A stretch of DNA of 64,000 nt from Larus michahellis (lineage: Eukaryota > Chordata > Aves > Charadriiformes > Laridae), in assembly GCF_964199755.1 (NCBI RefSeq), contig NC_133896.1, forward strand, positions 176,069,092 to 176,133,091, in the 5' to 3' direction. The notes beneath the pieces are model-generated. The model worked only from the letters and a program-made list of their open reading frames with translations. It was not told where the DNA came from and did no database searches. The translations under genes were made by a program, and so were the position numbers. Each line of letters begins with the position of its first letter. Positions within the stretch are counted from its first letter, which is position 1. Shown piece by piece: positions 37,859-51,444 of the stretch.

Positions 37859-40800
37859 GTAGTGTATTTTTGAGGCTTTTTAAAAGTAATTTTGTAAAAA
37901 TAAAAGCATCTGTTAAACCTACTTCTTTTTCATTCAGAATGTTTTAAGGAAATATGTCTGATACCTTTGAGACAGTTTTGATGGTTCATCTATAAAAATG
38001 TCAAAGCATGGAAAGTATGATTTAATTAATGTTGGTAATTGAAATACTGATGATAAGTGGTAAATGACAATTGCGATCAAAACATTTTAACGTGTTGAAA
38101 ATTAAAGAACATTGATAAATGTTCGCAAAGGCTTATGATATATTTTTGTGATTAGGAATGTGAGTTATTTAAATAGAAATATGGAAGCTCTCAGCGTGGT
38201 AAGTCTTGTTTTCAGGCCTGGTATACTGAAGAACTGGGTTCTGTAAATGGGCATATAGACATAGAGGTTACCTCCTAATTCAGTTATTTATTTGGATATA
38301 TTTTCTGGACAAAAACTTGGAATAACAGTTCTGAACATACCTTTTCATTGCCTTAATTCCTTTAGGTGGGCATTTTTATTTTTTTTCTTATAGCATCTTA
38401 GCTGCTTAGAATTCTGCCTCAGCAAGTGGGCAGAAATACTTCAGTTTTTGATAATACTGTACGTGTGGGTACCTGCCTCAGAATTATCTGAGGATGCATA
38501 GATTGAGCATTTCCCCATTTCACATCCTGTAGGGAGCTGGATGTAATATTCATGTTAGAAAACATCTAATGCACAGAGAGTCACTTCAGTACTGCTAATA
38601 CGCAACTAGCAGTTTTAGTACTAAACTGTATGGGATTGTCCACGTATGGGATATCTCAGCACAGCTGACTTTCAGTTAACTGAAAAAGTACGTGGGATTT
38701 GCACAGGATGATGTATCTACTGGTTGTGCTTGGCTGAGAAATACCATTTGGTGAGAACTGGCTTTGTTAACACCATGGAATTATTTTCGGCAGATGAAGA
38801 CCTTTAACATTGGCCTACATATTGCTGTGTTTTGGAAGGGTGCTGTGAAACAGTCATGGCTGTGTGTGCATCAGCTATGTGACAAATTTTGAAATGAAAT
38901 GATCTTACAGCAAGGTGGACATACTAGTTGTTTGTTTCTGAGATCTGGCAGTTTTTGTATAGGAATCATCAGCATGTGGGTAGCTGGGGCGCCTCTGCCT
39001 GGTCATATGTATTGCCACTGCTTAATGCAGTGTCACATGTAAACTGATTATTACAAGGATTGCAGGGTTTTTATCAGTATCTGAATAAAGAAAATTTATA
39101 GCAGTATTGGAATCGCCTTCCTGTGTCTATCTCCAGTCTACGTTGCTTTGCACCAAATGTTTTCGAAGGATTTCAGATGCTTTTCATTGGTAGGGTGATA
39201 CCCGTGTCATTTCTTGAACATGTCCCTTCACTTGTCCTTTAGGGTTGCAGAATGAACACTAATCGCAGGAAATATTAAGTAACAAGGATAATCACGAGGA
39301 ATGGGATACATCAGTCAGAAGCACTGACTGCTTCTCTGTCAGGGCTGAAAACTTGGGAAATTTTTTTTGTAGGCAAAGGAAGATCGCATTATTGAAAACT
39401 GAGGTTTTTCAGCTTGTGTTTGTGCAGAAAATGAATGTTCATTGGACTTAGATCAGTTGCTGACAAGGTAGCATGGCTTATGGTAGACTTAGACTTGATT
39501 ACAAGATCAATTATTTTACTGTTCTGTAGGTTTGCAAAACTGTCATGTCTGCTGTTGTAAGAGGCTATCGAGAAAGCATATCTGAGTGTTGGTGAAAATC
39601 CACTGGAGGTTTTTTCACACACTAAAGGGTTTATAGAATTACCGCATTTGGGTAAGGAAGAATGTAAAGAGGAAGTGGGGTAGACTCTGGACCCAAATGA
39701 ACCTCCGCTTTCTTATTATTTGATGTGGATTGAATATCTTGGAGCAAACTGTTTAGCTGACCCCTCACCATGCTAAATTTTACCAAAGTGTTTAGGATAG
39801 TGGTAAATTTATAGCAAATTTTCTTGGATTTTTGGTATGTACTTTTGTGGGGAAAAAAGAATGATGATGTTGGATTCCTGATGAGGGGTTTTGTGGTTTT
39901 TATTGACATCACATTTCAGAAGGTAAACTGAAAAAAACGTTCAAGTACATCTACTCTATTCTGCTTTTTTGTAAACTTTTTTTGACGCAATGTTTTCTGA
40001 ACAATAAGTCTTTGTGTTTTTTTTTAAGGTGGACAGTAGCAAGGAATCTGCAGAAGCTGCTTGTGATATTTTGTCACAGCTTGTGAATTGCTCACTGAAA
40101 ACACTTGGGCTAATTTCAACTGCCCGGCCAAGCTTCATGGATTTACCAAAGGTATTTTAAGATGTGTGCTTTTTTCTATAGCCAAGTATTGCAGCAGTTC
40201 ATAGCAGTATTTCTATAACTTTACGTAAAGTTTTATTGTAAAAGTACAAATCTTTGGTAATCATTACTGGGCTCTATTAAAGGGAGGAACTAAGATGTCA
40301 TACTAAGATGGATAACTGTTTCACTTATTCTCTGTATCGCACGAGAACTTAGTCCTGACCTTGTTCTATTGACCTCGATGTAATAGTCAGCAATGTGTTG
40401 CAAATCAGGAGGCCAGACAATTCCTGTCTGTCTAATTGGACTCTGGGACTGTGGGGGATGTTTAGGAGACAACTGTAATTGACCGAGTGGCAGAGTTTTA
40501 TCCATGTGGACTTGAGGGAGGGATTATGTTATCCTTGAGCTCACTTTAGAAGGCAATATGATCGTGATTTTCAGTACTTCATGTCATGCAGTCAAGCATC
40601 AGATTCTTAGGCAAAGCGCACTGTATTTCTGAAACTTCGTCAGATTTTTTTTTTACCTTGCATGTTTACCAAAAGTTAGACTTTGTTAGAAGGTGTGAAT
40701 TTTCTAAATTCTCTAACCAAGAATTCTTGCTAGTGAGGTAGAAATGTACTGTTGTTGAGGAGCGAGGGAGTGGTTGCGGTAGCCTGGGCAGCTTGTTCTA

Positions 40801-43800
40801 TGGCAGGAACATCTTGGATGTCTCACAGCCTCAATTCTTGAATTCAGTCTGCATATAAGTGAAGGGCTGGATACAAGTAGACTATTAGCTGGATCTCAGT
40901 GACGTCATTGCTGATGATGGCAACAAGGACAAGGAAGAAGTAGGGACAGCTTCAGGAAAGGAAGTAGGCTATAGGGTTTAAGCAAGGTTAGCTACAGGAG
41001 GATTATCAATTATTATCCTTGACAGCCGCGTCATGTAATTCTCTTGAATATGTATTTTTAATCCTTAATTTTCAAAGAGGCTTTCCAGATCTTTAATTAG
41101 ATTTTGTATGATTTTTTTTTTCCTTTTTCAGTGTGCCTATAAGAAAACCTGAATGCAGTGGAAAAAATCCACAGTGTCAGTGTGTTAGCAATACTTTGTT
41201 ATTTCAGCTCTTGCATATTGTTTCGTTTCTTAATCTGAATCTTGTTTTAGCTCTCTTACTTAATTTTCACTGGAGGGATATGTTACAGTCCTATTCAGCT
41301 CGCTGAATAACTATTTGTAGTCATTCATGCTATGGTATTACTCATCTTCAAGGCTTCTAAACTACAGGCTTCCTTTTTTTGTTCCTAATAAGATGTGGCC
41401 TTTAAAAATATATGTTCAGAATGAACCAAAATCAACTCTAGGCATAATTTGCCTTTTGATGTTTACCACTCCAATAATATTGTCACTGACATATGGTACC
41501 AGCAATGACTTTTAAATTTTCTTAGACCACTAATGAAGCATAAGAATTTAATTGGACCATGAATGAGTTGTTGTGGGAAGCTGTTAGTAACAGGCCTGTT
41601 GGTTGACAAGCAGGAAAAGGTGAATGGATCTAAAAAATGGCTAACACTACACAATTGTCTCATTTTTTTATTTTTAATGGGACTGTATAGGAAGTCTGAA
41701 CTACTTGCCATTATCTTCATCGGCACTTTTCTGATTTCAAGTAACATGACATCTGGCAAATATTTGTAAATCACATTTGGCATTGTGTTGCCTAGTCTTT
41801 TCGCTAAGCACATTCTACATGAATCTTTTAAAGAATCTTACTATAGGCTACAAATGCGGCAATATTGAAAAGACGTTAAATCACCAGCTTTTACATTTTG
41901 GGATATTATCTGTCTTCCATTAGCTCTTCAAACTACAGTTTCAAGTTACCTGCTTTTGTAAATGTGTTTAACTTTTTTACCTTTCTATTTAATAGCCTTC
42001 TTAGTGAAGGGAATTACATTCTAAATACAGAGAATTAAAACACAATCCTAACGCTTTAATAATATTTCCACTCTGTACTCTGAAAGGACCTTTTTCTCAG
42101 TACATAACGTATATAATCAGCATATTGTCAGGATAGTTGGGATTGGTCCCTAAAGCCAAAATGCCTAATGCTTCTGATTTTAACTTCCTGTTTCCATAGT
42201 ACTGCTGCCAGGCCTTGTCTCATATAACTGTATTAGGCCTTCTCTCATATAACTCTATTCAGGATTCTACATGTGCATGTGGCTGAGAGCAAAACAGTAC
42301 TGAAATCAAAGTAGCAGGTCATTTTATGGGATACTTAATGTAGTGCATGGAGGAGGTGCTTTTTTTTTTTAAGGTCTTCTGTTCAGTCAATTTTGGAAGA
42401 AATCATGAAGATAAGCTAATTATTCACTTCCTTCAAATCACCAATGATTTCTACAAGCACTGCTGCATCTGCTCTTTAGTCAGTGTTTTTCAAGTTAAGG
42501 TGTCTTTACTGGTAAGTTTTAGCGGTTACATAAAAACACTGAGGAGCAACCTTGAGCACTGCACCTATATTGTCTATACTGCTTAATTGGTAATTAATTG
42601 ATCACCTGCTCCTTGGCTCTGCTTCTAGAAGATGCTTCTTTGGAGTGCAACTTGCAAATTATTCTCAAAATTAGAGCTTCTAGGCTTTCTCTTTGCTCGA
42701 GGTCTTTCTATAAATTTAAGTTTGTGCCGTGGATTGTCCTGAGTCATGTTCTTGGTTTATGTTTGTTAGACATTCTGATTTGCCGGTTACATAGACTGAT
42801 AGCAAAAAATTATTATACTTCCTCTACACAAAAAATTGTCAATTTTAGCATTAATTTTTAATTATGCAATATCAAAAGAATGCCTTTTCTCCAAATGCTG
42901 TCAGTGAGTAAAAGAAAACTAAGACTGCTGTGTACAGTGTGAAACTATTGAAACTTTTATTTTGGATACTACTGTTTCATTTAAACTTTTTTTTTCTTCC
43001 AGTCTCACTTTATTTCTGCACTGACAGTGGTGTTTGTAAACTCCAAATCCCTCTCTTCACTTAAGATTGATGATACACCAGTAGATGATCCATCTCTCAA
43101 AGTGCTAGTGGCTAACAACAGTGACACGCTCAAACTGTTGAAAATGAGCAGCTGTCCTCATGTTTCTCCAGCTGGTAAGCTACCGTGTTCTCGTTTTTTA
43201 AAATGTGTGCGTTACATTCTGTCTGAAACCAGTAAACTCCTGAAACAACAGGGGTGGGGTGAGAGTGAGGATGAATGCGGTATCTACAGCAACTGTCACT
43301 GAATCAAATACTAATTCAACTGGTTGTCAATCCTTCCATCCCACCACTTGCAGAGTGAATACTGAGCTAATAATACAATAATGCACTTCTGCTCTGGACA
43401 AATGATTAAGCTCTAGTGGAACTTGTATGTATTGACTTGATAGTGTACTACGTCTGCAATGACTATTTAAGTATTCCAGTATAAATAAGCTTTTTTGGAA
43501 TATGAGTTCTTTTTCCACGGTTCATTATGTATGAGTTTTGAGTGTTGCAATGTCAGGGATTATGAAGATGCTGGTTTAGTCATTCTGAAAGCGAGCAATT
43601 TAATCTTTTACTGGAGGATAACTGCAGACAGCATCAACAAAGGAGAGATGCGACTGAGCAGTGCAGAACTTCTGCTGTTACCAAATGTACTTCGTTAGCA
43701 CTCTGAAGTGTGTTTGTAGCAAGAATGAAGCCAGCTCATATCAGAATGAAAGCACTTAGATTCTTGAAGTTCATAGAATTAACGTTTGTGGAATACTTAC

Positions 43801-46800
43801 GCAATGCAGAGCAAGATTGTTAAGTTGATGGACTGTGAATCTGTTTTACACTGAGAAATGGAAGAGGAATTATAAATGAGATGCTGGCAACTTAGTTAAA
43901 TTGCTGTTCTGAGGATAAGTAGAAACTACTGTAGTCACTGTAGCTTTCTTCATCCAAATATTTTCAATCTGTAAATATTAGGTATGTTATATGTAAAATT
44001 CACCAGGGGGGAAAATGATACCATAGCAGAGAGCATGTTGCGGTAGTGATAACAAACTAAACACAAACTTAATACCTTTTGCAAATGTTAGCTGTCAGAC
44101 AAAACCTTGTGTTTGGTTTTGTATAAAAAAAGTCCTGAAAATGCAGGTTTGTTTTGCAGCAGATTTTTCCAGCCAAGTCTTCACCAGCGTGTTAACTGGA
44201 ATGTTATTTCCTTCAAAGCTTTGTAATAATAGATAGGGAGTTGTTTAAATTAGCTTGAGTGACTGGTTTTTTTCTGACTTAACATTTCATTTGAGAATCC
44301 TTGTGTGTGAGAAGTACAGGAGCCATAATATGTGTCTCAGGAGGAAGAGGCTGCAGCAGTAATTTGTAGTTAGGCAAAGAGTAATTTCCTTGGACTTTGA
44401 TCCAAGAGCAACCTGTCAGCTCCAGCAGACTCTGCTGGCTTGTGGCTAATCCTTGCTGGAAGGTTTTATGGAACATCACGCACTTGATAATTTGGGAGAG
44501 GACACAGGTTTACGAAGTTGTTTGGTGTATTTTGTTTGATGTATCTTGTACAATGCATTAGTGACAAAACCAGAGAATGCTAAGCAAACAGCAGGAGAGT
44601 TTGATTGCTTAATTTGAGTCTGGGTGTGCCTTGAGATGGAGAAAAAATAGAACATAAGAAAGGAGCTGGTATCGGGATAGTTGGCTTCAGAGCAGACAGG
44701 CTGCAAAAATTAGACCTTTAAGGAAAATGAGAAACTTGGAGCACCAAGACGTACCTGGATTCTTTTCCTATTGGGAATATTATAATTAGCAGGCCACTAT
44801 AAATGTGGAAAAAACTTTAATTGAACCAAAAGAGCCATGAATTATGCAAAACTAATTACTTACAGATGCGCTTAAAATTGTATAATATGCCTTCAAATTG
44901 CAGTTTGGGGGGTGGGCGTAATGTTCAGTACTAGATCAGTTCTTAAGGATTTTGTTAGTGAAGGACAGAGAATAATGCAAGTAGTGCAAGAGAGACTCCA
45001 CTACTGCGGGGATAAAGGAAAAAGATTGATATAAGACTGAATTGATTCTAGAAGATGCTTTTGAATAATCCCTAAATTACTGTACAAAGACAGAGGAATG
45101 TTTGGGTTTGGGCTGGAGAAACTAAGGCAGTGGTGTGTTTCTAAACTTTGTGAACACCTCTCAAGCTTCTTCTGCTTGCTGTTTCCTCTCTGAACTTTAA
45201 CTTGCATCAGAACTGCAGCAGTGCCTTGTAAAACAAAGTAACAGTTATTTTTAAATCCATATTGATGTGCTGTTGATTATTACCTGATATTACCTGAAAT
45301 AGTAGCTACTGGAACAGAGGGAACTGACAGCATTTCTGTAACGGCTGTGTTTCTGCGCTGCTTTGAGGATAGGTGGGTTGCTTCTCTTTGAATGGGAGAC
45401 GGGGGGAAGAGCAAGGCGTAGGGTGTTTCTGCATCAGCAGTTTAGTAGAGCGGGGGGGTGGTGGGCGTTGATTCTGTGCTGTATGAATGCACCACTTGCA
45501 GCTTGGGCTCCAGGCAGGCTCTCCAGTAACCGTCTACACTGTATTCATTGTCAGTTCTATATGCAGGATATATCATTTCATTGCCTGTACGTGACAGGGA
45601 TATGCAGTCCTAGACCCATAAAAGAACTGTGGCAAGTTGAACCTCAGTTCTTCCCTTTTTGCATTACACTAGTCAATAACGCGCCCTTACGATTAACAAA
45701 GATTATTGTTTGAAGGATGGCAGTTGGATAACAAGCTGGTTTGGATGCTAAATTTGTAGCAAGTTGTTTTCTGAAACTGTGTAGTGGTGAAACGATGTAT
45801 CTCTACGAAGCAGCATGCATGAGTCTGCTTAAATGGAGGGGCCATGGTAGCTCGTATGGGAGTATTGCTGTAAGGGTAACTTTGTTATGACTTAAGGACA
45901 GGAAATGATACCTGGAATGTGTAGAAGGTATTTCTAAGGTTATTCTAATTTTGTACTCCAATTTAAAAAAAAAAAAAAAAATTCCTGGATTTTCACTTCA
46001 TCTTTGATACCATACCCTCTCCCCTGAATGAAATAATGAATGCGCTTACATATATACACTGTTTTTACAGGAAATAGTTGCAATAAGAGTTTGGTTAAAA
46101 TTCTGCTTACCTAAATTCTGTGGGTTTTTTATTCATTTAACAAACTTTCTCTATTCGTAAGGTCAGTATTTGATACAATTAGAAGAGCTTCTGATGCGTG
46201 TGTTCTTGCAGATCCTTAGGTGGAAAATACATATGCTTTTCCTATATATATTCATGCATTGCAATATTTTTATGGTAACTTTTTTAAAGAAAGTATTTTT
46301 AAAGTCAGTACAGGCTTTTGAGTTTAATAACTGCATCTTAAAATAACCGCTGTTTTTCTGTACTTCTTCCCACTGCTTCAAAGCTATAGTCTATTGAGCT
46401 CAGGTTTTTCAGTGGCATATTAAATGCTGTGTTCTCATCTCCTCTATTAATGGAAAGACCATATCCTGAATTTCACACAGTTTTCTGGGTCACATGAAAT
46501 GCAAAGGACTGTATGCTTTTTTTTTTTAGTGCTTTTTTTTTAGCACTGTTACCAGTGTGGTACCTTTTGCTTGTATCTGGAAATAGGATGAGTGGAAACT
46601 TTACAGACTGAACTGAATTCTTCTTGTTAATGGCTTTGTCTTCAGTGAGCAGCAGGTTATATTAATTCATTAAAGGGAGAGTCTGAAAATCACTGTTCTA
46701 GGAATTACTGCTCCCATTTTTCAGTGTTTTCCTTCTCTTTTGCTGTTGCTTTTCCAAATGTAAGTATTTGCACTTTGCTAGAAAGAACAAATACTGACAG

Positions 46801-47997
46801 CAGCAAGTTCTGTATTGAATTAAAACCTAGCATTCATTTTACGCTTGCTTCCCTCAGGTGACAGATTTTATTCGTGGCTGCTTTGTCAGCCACAGAGAGG
46901 GACAGCAGTTCTTCCAGAGCAGGCTAGGGAAATACTTTTATTATGAGTAAGCCCCCTGTACAAAATTGAATTTGTGTATATGTGGCCTTACAGAAGGGCA
47001 GAACAGTCAAAAGTATGTTTTTAATTTGTTTGTCACATGAGAATCAGCTCCCACAGGAAAGTATACAATGCAGTGTGTTAACTTCTTTGGTTCCCTAGCG
47101 AAACAGCAATGTAGTCGCATTACTGTATGTGTATCTTAATGTGTAGGTACAAAGAAGTCAAAAGACCGCACTTATGTGAAAAAGATTCATGTTCTGGTTG
47201 TCCAGTACAGTTTTGTTGTGATGTTAGGTCTTGACTGCATGTTGAAATACCTGGTCTTTGTACTCTCTTGACATACATAAACAAAATCAGTTTTGTGCTT
47301 CTTGTTCAGTTATTTATCTGTGCAACCCCTTTCATAATGTTCTCTTTTCCCAGGTATCCTTTGCGTGGCTGACCAGTGTCATGGCTTACGGGAATTGGCG
47401 CTGAACTACCATCTGCTGAGTGATGAGCTTCTGCTTGCTTTGTCTTCTGAAAAACACGTCAGGTTAGAACACTTGCGCATTGATGTTGTTAGTGAAAATC
47501 CTGGACAGACTCAGTTCCACACGATTCAAAAGAGCAGCTGGGATGCTTTCATCAAGCATTCTCCTAAAGTAAATTTAGTCATGTACTTTTTCTTGTATGA
47601 AGAAGAGTTTGACCCATTCTTTCGTTACGAAATACCTGTCACTCACCTTTACTTTGGAAGATCAGTAAGCAAAGACGTACTTGGCCGCGTTGGGATGACA
47701 TGTCCTCGGTTAGTTGAACTGGTGGTGTGCGCCAACGGATTGCGGCCGCTGGATGAGGAGCTGATCCGTATTGCGGAACGTTGCAAGTATCTGTCAGCCG
47801 TTGGCCTAGGAGAGTGTGAAGTCTCTTGCAGTGCCTTTGTCGAGTTTGTGAAGATGTGTGGTGGTCGTCTCTCTCAGCTTTCTATTATGGAGGAAGTTTT
47901 GATTCCTGATCAGAAATACAGTTTAGAGCAGATTCATTGGGAAGTTTCAAAGCATCTCGGTAGAGTCTGGTTCCCAGACATGATGCCCACGTGGTAA
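37496..47997 (+). CDS. FBXL3: FBXL3, SCF F-box/LRR receptor for cryptochromes, complete, spliced
   Basis: Four coding exons join to 433 codons and a TAA, against 428 residues recalled for human; the extra five lie in the variable N-terminal tail. Residues about 40-88 are the F-box ([20 protein letters not shown] to LWRCFEF), preceded by a basic stretch (ESKRHK) that could act as a nuclear signal. The rest is the leucine-rich repeat domain. The C terminus ends PDMMPTW; in the human complex the terminal Trp inserts into the FAD pocket of cryptochrome. Family knowledge: within SCF it ubiquitylates CRY1 and CRY2 in the nucleus and sets the circadian period. The start ATG at 37496 is one base after the acceptor, as the exon begins AATGAAACG. 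No disruption is seen. Confidence 0.97.
37859..40028 (+). other. FBXL3 intron
   Basis: AT-rich intron, no other feature recognised. Confidence 0.75.
40029..40151 (+). CDS. FBXL3: FBXL3 coding exon 2
   Basis: Residues 122-162, [20 protein letters not shown] to FMDLPK, phase 0 on both sides, acceptor ttttaag and donor gtattt. Confidence 0.96.
40152..43002 (+). other. FBXL3 intron
   Basis: AT-rich intron containing the 25-base tandem duplication at 42210-42259; nothing else supported. Confidence 0.75.
42210..42259. repeat. 25-base tandem duplication
   Basis: Two adjacent 25-base units beginning AGGCCTT and ending CTATT/GTATT differ only at two positions, both G versus C. A small recent-looking duplication inside an FBXL3 intron. 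Confidence 0.85.
43003..43174 (+). CDS. FBXL3: FBXL3 coding exon 3
   Basis: Residues 163-219 plus the first base of a glycine codon: [19 protein letters not shown] to CPHVSPAG. Acceptor ttccag, donor gtaagc. Confidence 0.97.
43175..47353 (+). other. FBXL3 last intron
   Basis: About 4.2 kb of AT-rich DNA with an A-run at about 45963-45980. The 116-codon frame at 45363-45713 has no recognisable domain. Confidence 0.7.
47354..47997 (+). CDS. FBXL3: FBXL3 last coding exon
   Basis: Residues 220-433, [20 protein letters not shown] to PDMMPTW, stop TAA at 47995-47997. It includes the Cys (codon 47782-47784, residue 363) equivalent to mouse C358, changed in the after-hours mutant, and a Val (codon 47800-47802) at the position of mouse I364, changed in overtime. 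Confidence 0.98.
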
Positions 47998-49275
47998 AGT
48001 CCTTAAAAGACTTCAGGGTGGGTGGAATAGCACCTTAAACCCAAGCTTACCATATTGTAATTTACTGTATAAGCTTACTTAATACTGTAGTTTTTACTAT
48101 AAGTTACTTCACTGTTTGATTAGAAAATTAATTTTTCATTCAAAAGTGATTTATGAAATCCAGATTGAAAAATAGAAATCACGGATAGCTCCAAAACCCA
48201 TTTTCCTCCAAACAAAAATCTGGTTTAGATTTGTTCTTTTTCATTGACGGCGACGTAAGACTTTGACGGAAATAAAAAACGTATTTAAAATATTGAAATG
48301 TACGTGCAAAATACCAGTTTTAATATGCTGCCCTTCTTTGACTTAGATACTAGTATTTGGCACGATCAGATTTGATTTTAAAAAACAAGCAAAACCCCAC
48401 CGAAATTGCATGTTTCTGTTGCAGAATTACAGCATTTCTAAATTCAGTCACCTAGATGACAAGATTAAGATTATAAGGAGTATTTAGTAGGCTGTGAAAT
48501 ACACACGTTCTTTTATATAAACGTCGTAAAAGGCAAGAGCAATACACAGTAATATAGTTTAGACAATTAAAATACTAAGTTTGCTACCTTATTCAACAGA
48601 TTATTAGATCCGTCTAAAATGTAGTTAAGAGAGCAAACAAATACTAGTGCAGGCTACCAAAAGTGGTGTGGGTTCCCCCCCCATACATTTTAATGTAGTT
48701 TGCTTATGGGGGCTCAGATCTGTGTCTAAACCTGTTTTAAGGTATTTTACGTCTAGCTCAGGAAGCGAAAGCATTCTGGGGACAAATGTAGATACATTGT
48801 ATTTAAAAACACATCGGAGTTAATGAGCTGTTCTTGCGCGTTAACTGGTTTTGCAGCATAGGTTTAGGTGGAATAATGTAGTGTTTAGTAAATGAACCCT
48901 GCAGTGTTAAATGGGATGACGTGGGCCTGAACGGTGTGAGACAAGAAAGTTAAAATTTGAATGGTGACCAAGAACCTTTTAACAAAATCTTAGACCTTTT
49001 GGCTGCTTTCAATTTGAGAGAAATGACATTGTAACAGTTGCTTAAGCTGTATAAACTAATTGTATACTGTAAATCTGTTTCAGAAATGTTTATGTATAAA
49101 GTGAATGTTTGATAGATGATCATTTTGTATACCTTTAATTCAGCTAGTTTGATCATTTCATAATATTTAAAAACCTAAAAGCAGTAAACTTGCGTGAAGT
49201 AGAGCAGTAGGCAAAAATCTGTTTTGAATACTTGGTTAAATCGATTTTTATTAAAGAAAGTTTTTAGTCTGTAAT
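47998..49275 (+). other. FBXL3: FBXL3 3' UTR (extent inferred)
   Basis: AT-rich sequence after the stop with AATAAA at 48271-48276 and ATTAAA at 49250-49255. The second would give a UTR of about 1.3 kb. The true end is not provable from sequence alone. Confidence 0.4.
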
Positions 49276-51436
49276 TGGTGTAGGCAACACATTGCCTGTG
49301 ATCTGGATGTGGCTTGTGACTTCATTTCTTACCGCCAACAGTTACATTATTTTTCTCTTTTATATTATTGATTGATGACACTAAAGTATTCCTGCGACTG
49401 CTGAATGTGTCGGAAGGGGTGGTCAGCCACCACCGGGGCAAAGCTGCTCCAGCTCTGGGCTGTATCCAGCTTAGCTGGTGGCTGCTTCTCATTGGAGCTG
49501 TTCAGCTAGTTCTGGTAATAAGTAGATTTTCTTCATTTCTGACTTCGGTAACGTTTATCCAAATGTATAGCTCAAGTGTAATACACTTATGAGCATATTT
49601 AAATTCATAACTATATTTTGAGCAAACATTGCTCAGCGGACTCGACATCTTTATGGGGGAGTTGTATGTTTCGGTAGAGCTTTGATTTAAAAATCACGTT
49701 TTATGAAATACGCAGTTTTTGTATTAGAATTTGTTAAATTAATGTAATACTATAACTAGCTTTTATTTGTATAAAAGGTGTCAATATATTTAGTCCGTAA
49801 AAGTAAAAAAGCTCGGTGTTTTTTATATTCTGACTTTTGGAATTGCCTGTGTGATAAAGGCAGAGTAACACTACTAATCTGGGGAAGAGGACATGTTTTC
49901 ACTAAACTAATGTGTGAAGTAATCTCATTAACGCAGCTAAAACCTCTCTGGACCTTGACTGCTGCTGTCCTGATGCTGGCAAGGTGAGTAGATCTGTTGC
50001 TTACCGCTTCCGTAGCGGCAACAACTGAAAGGCAAGACACAGACTGAATTCACTGAGTTCCCTCACTTCTGGAGTTCACGTCTTTGAAGCCCAGCATCCT
50101 GCTTCCCACAGGGAGACCTCCAGCGGATCCTGAGGTGGGGAACATCTGAGCAGCTGAAGGCTTTATGTGTAGTTGTAGTGGAACTGCTTTCCCCAGCAAG
50201 GAAACTGGCTGGCCTCTTCTGAGAAGGTCTCTGTCTTGTTGCAGAGACTTCAAAAAGTCCTTCATGGATGTGATATTAGCATAGTGTCATAACAGTTATC
50301 AAAATGTTCAGGGATAAGAAAGCCACTTGAAAGCAGTTGTGTCTCTCCCAGCGAACGTCGTCAGTTTTTATACATCAAACCAACTACAGCATCCTGATCT
50401 CAAATAATACAGCTATAAAACAAACTTCCCAGGCAAGCCTACATTCTAAGTAGCTTCAGGAAAAGCTACAATCCTCCTTTTTAACAAATCTTGTACAATT
50501 CTTATTTTGCCTTGTATGCATGTAGGAAAAAATGAGTAATAATTAAAAAAAAAAATTAAAAAATCCATGACACGAGTAGTAACAAGCGTACCACTAGTTC
50601 ACCAGAAACATGAACATGGTTGTCTTACAGCTGTATAAAATAACTTTCCCTGGATTCACCTTTATTTCTTGTTGTTTTCAGAAGACAATCCAGCGTTGGC
50701 TTGGTTGTCCAGTTTTGGGTCGGAGTTGTTAATGCATGCAGTGGCAAATCTTGCCTTGGAACACAAGTGCTGTATCACTTCGGGTTTTGGATATAAAATT
50801 ACTCTTGAAAGCTGTTGATGCCAGACAGCTGGGGCAACCCTGGCCAGCCATGCTAGTTTACAGTGAGAACTTGTAACAAAAATGAAAAGGTGAGTGATTG
50901 AAGAGCAGCTGGTTACATTCATTCTGTAATTTCCAGTGATTTACCCAAAGCTACAAACCTGTGCATTTCAGTGGGTTTTTTTGGAGTGATTTCTAGTCAG
51001 AAACTTCCATTAATACTATGCAAACTGCTCTAACCACACAGGTATAAAAATTAGCTATATCTATTACAACTGTTGTTTGTGTGCCAAATTAATTTCCCAT
51101 GAATTTAAAGCAGGGTTCGTGTGGGCCTCTATATTTGGAGTAGGCCTGACTAGAACCTAAACTTTGTTGCATTACTTCAGAGAGATCTGTCTTGATCCTT
51201 GGCCGGCGTCGTCGGTTGCACGTGGAACGGTAAAAGTAAATGCTGCTGCTGTACCTAAAACTGGAGCATTGATTTAATGAGGAAACTTGTGAAATCTTAA
51301 AGGGACTCAGAACTTCAGTGTCTGTAGTTCAGACTACAAAATAGTTTTCCTAAAATACAGATGGTGTAGAAATAAACTCCTTGGAGATATGACTGAAGTA
51401 TCAAAACTAGGACGGTGAAACCACAGTTAACCTTAG
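49276..51436. other. Intergenic DNA between FBXL3 and CLN5, first part
   Basis: No gene recognised. GC-richer patches at about 49400-49510 and 50040-50270 may be remnants of old repeats that I cannot classify. Confidence 0.55.
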
Positions 51437-51444
51437 ATGTTCTG

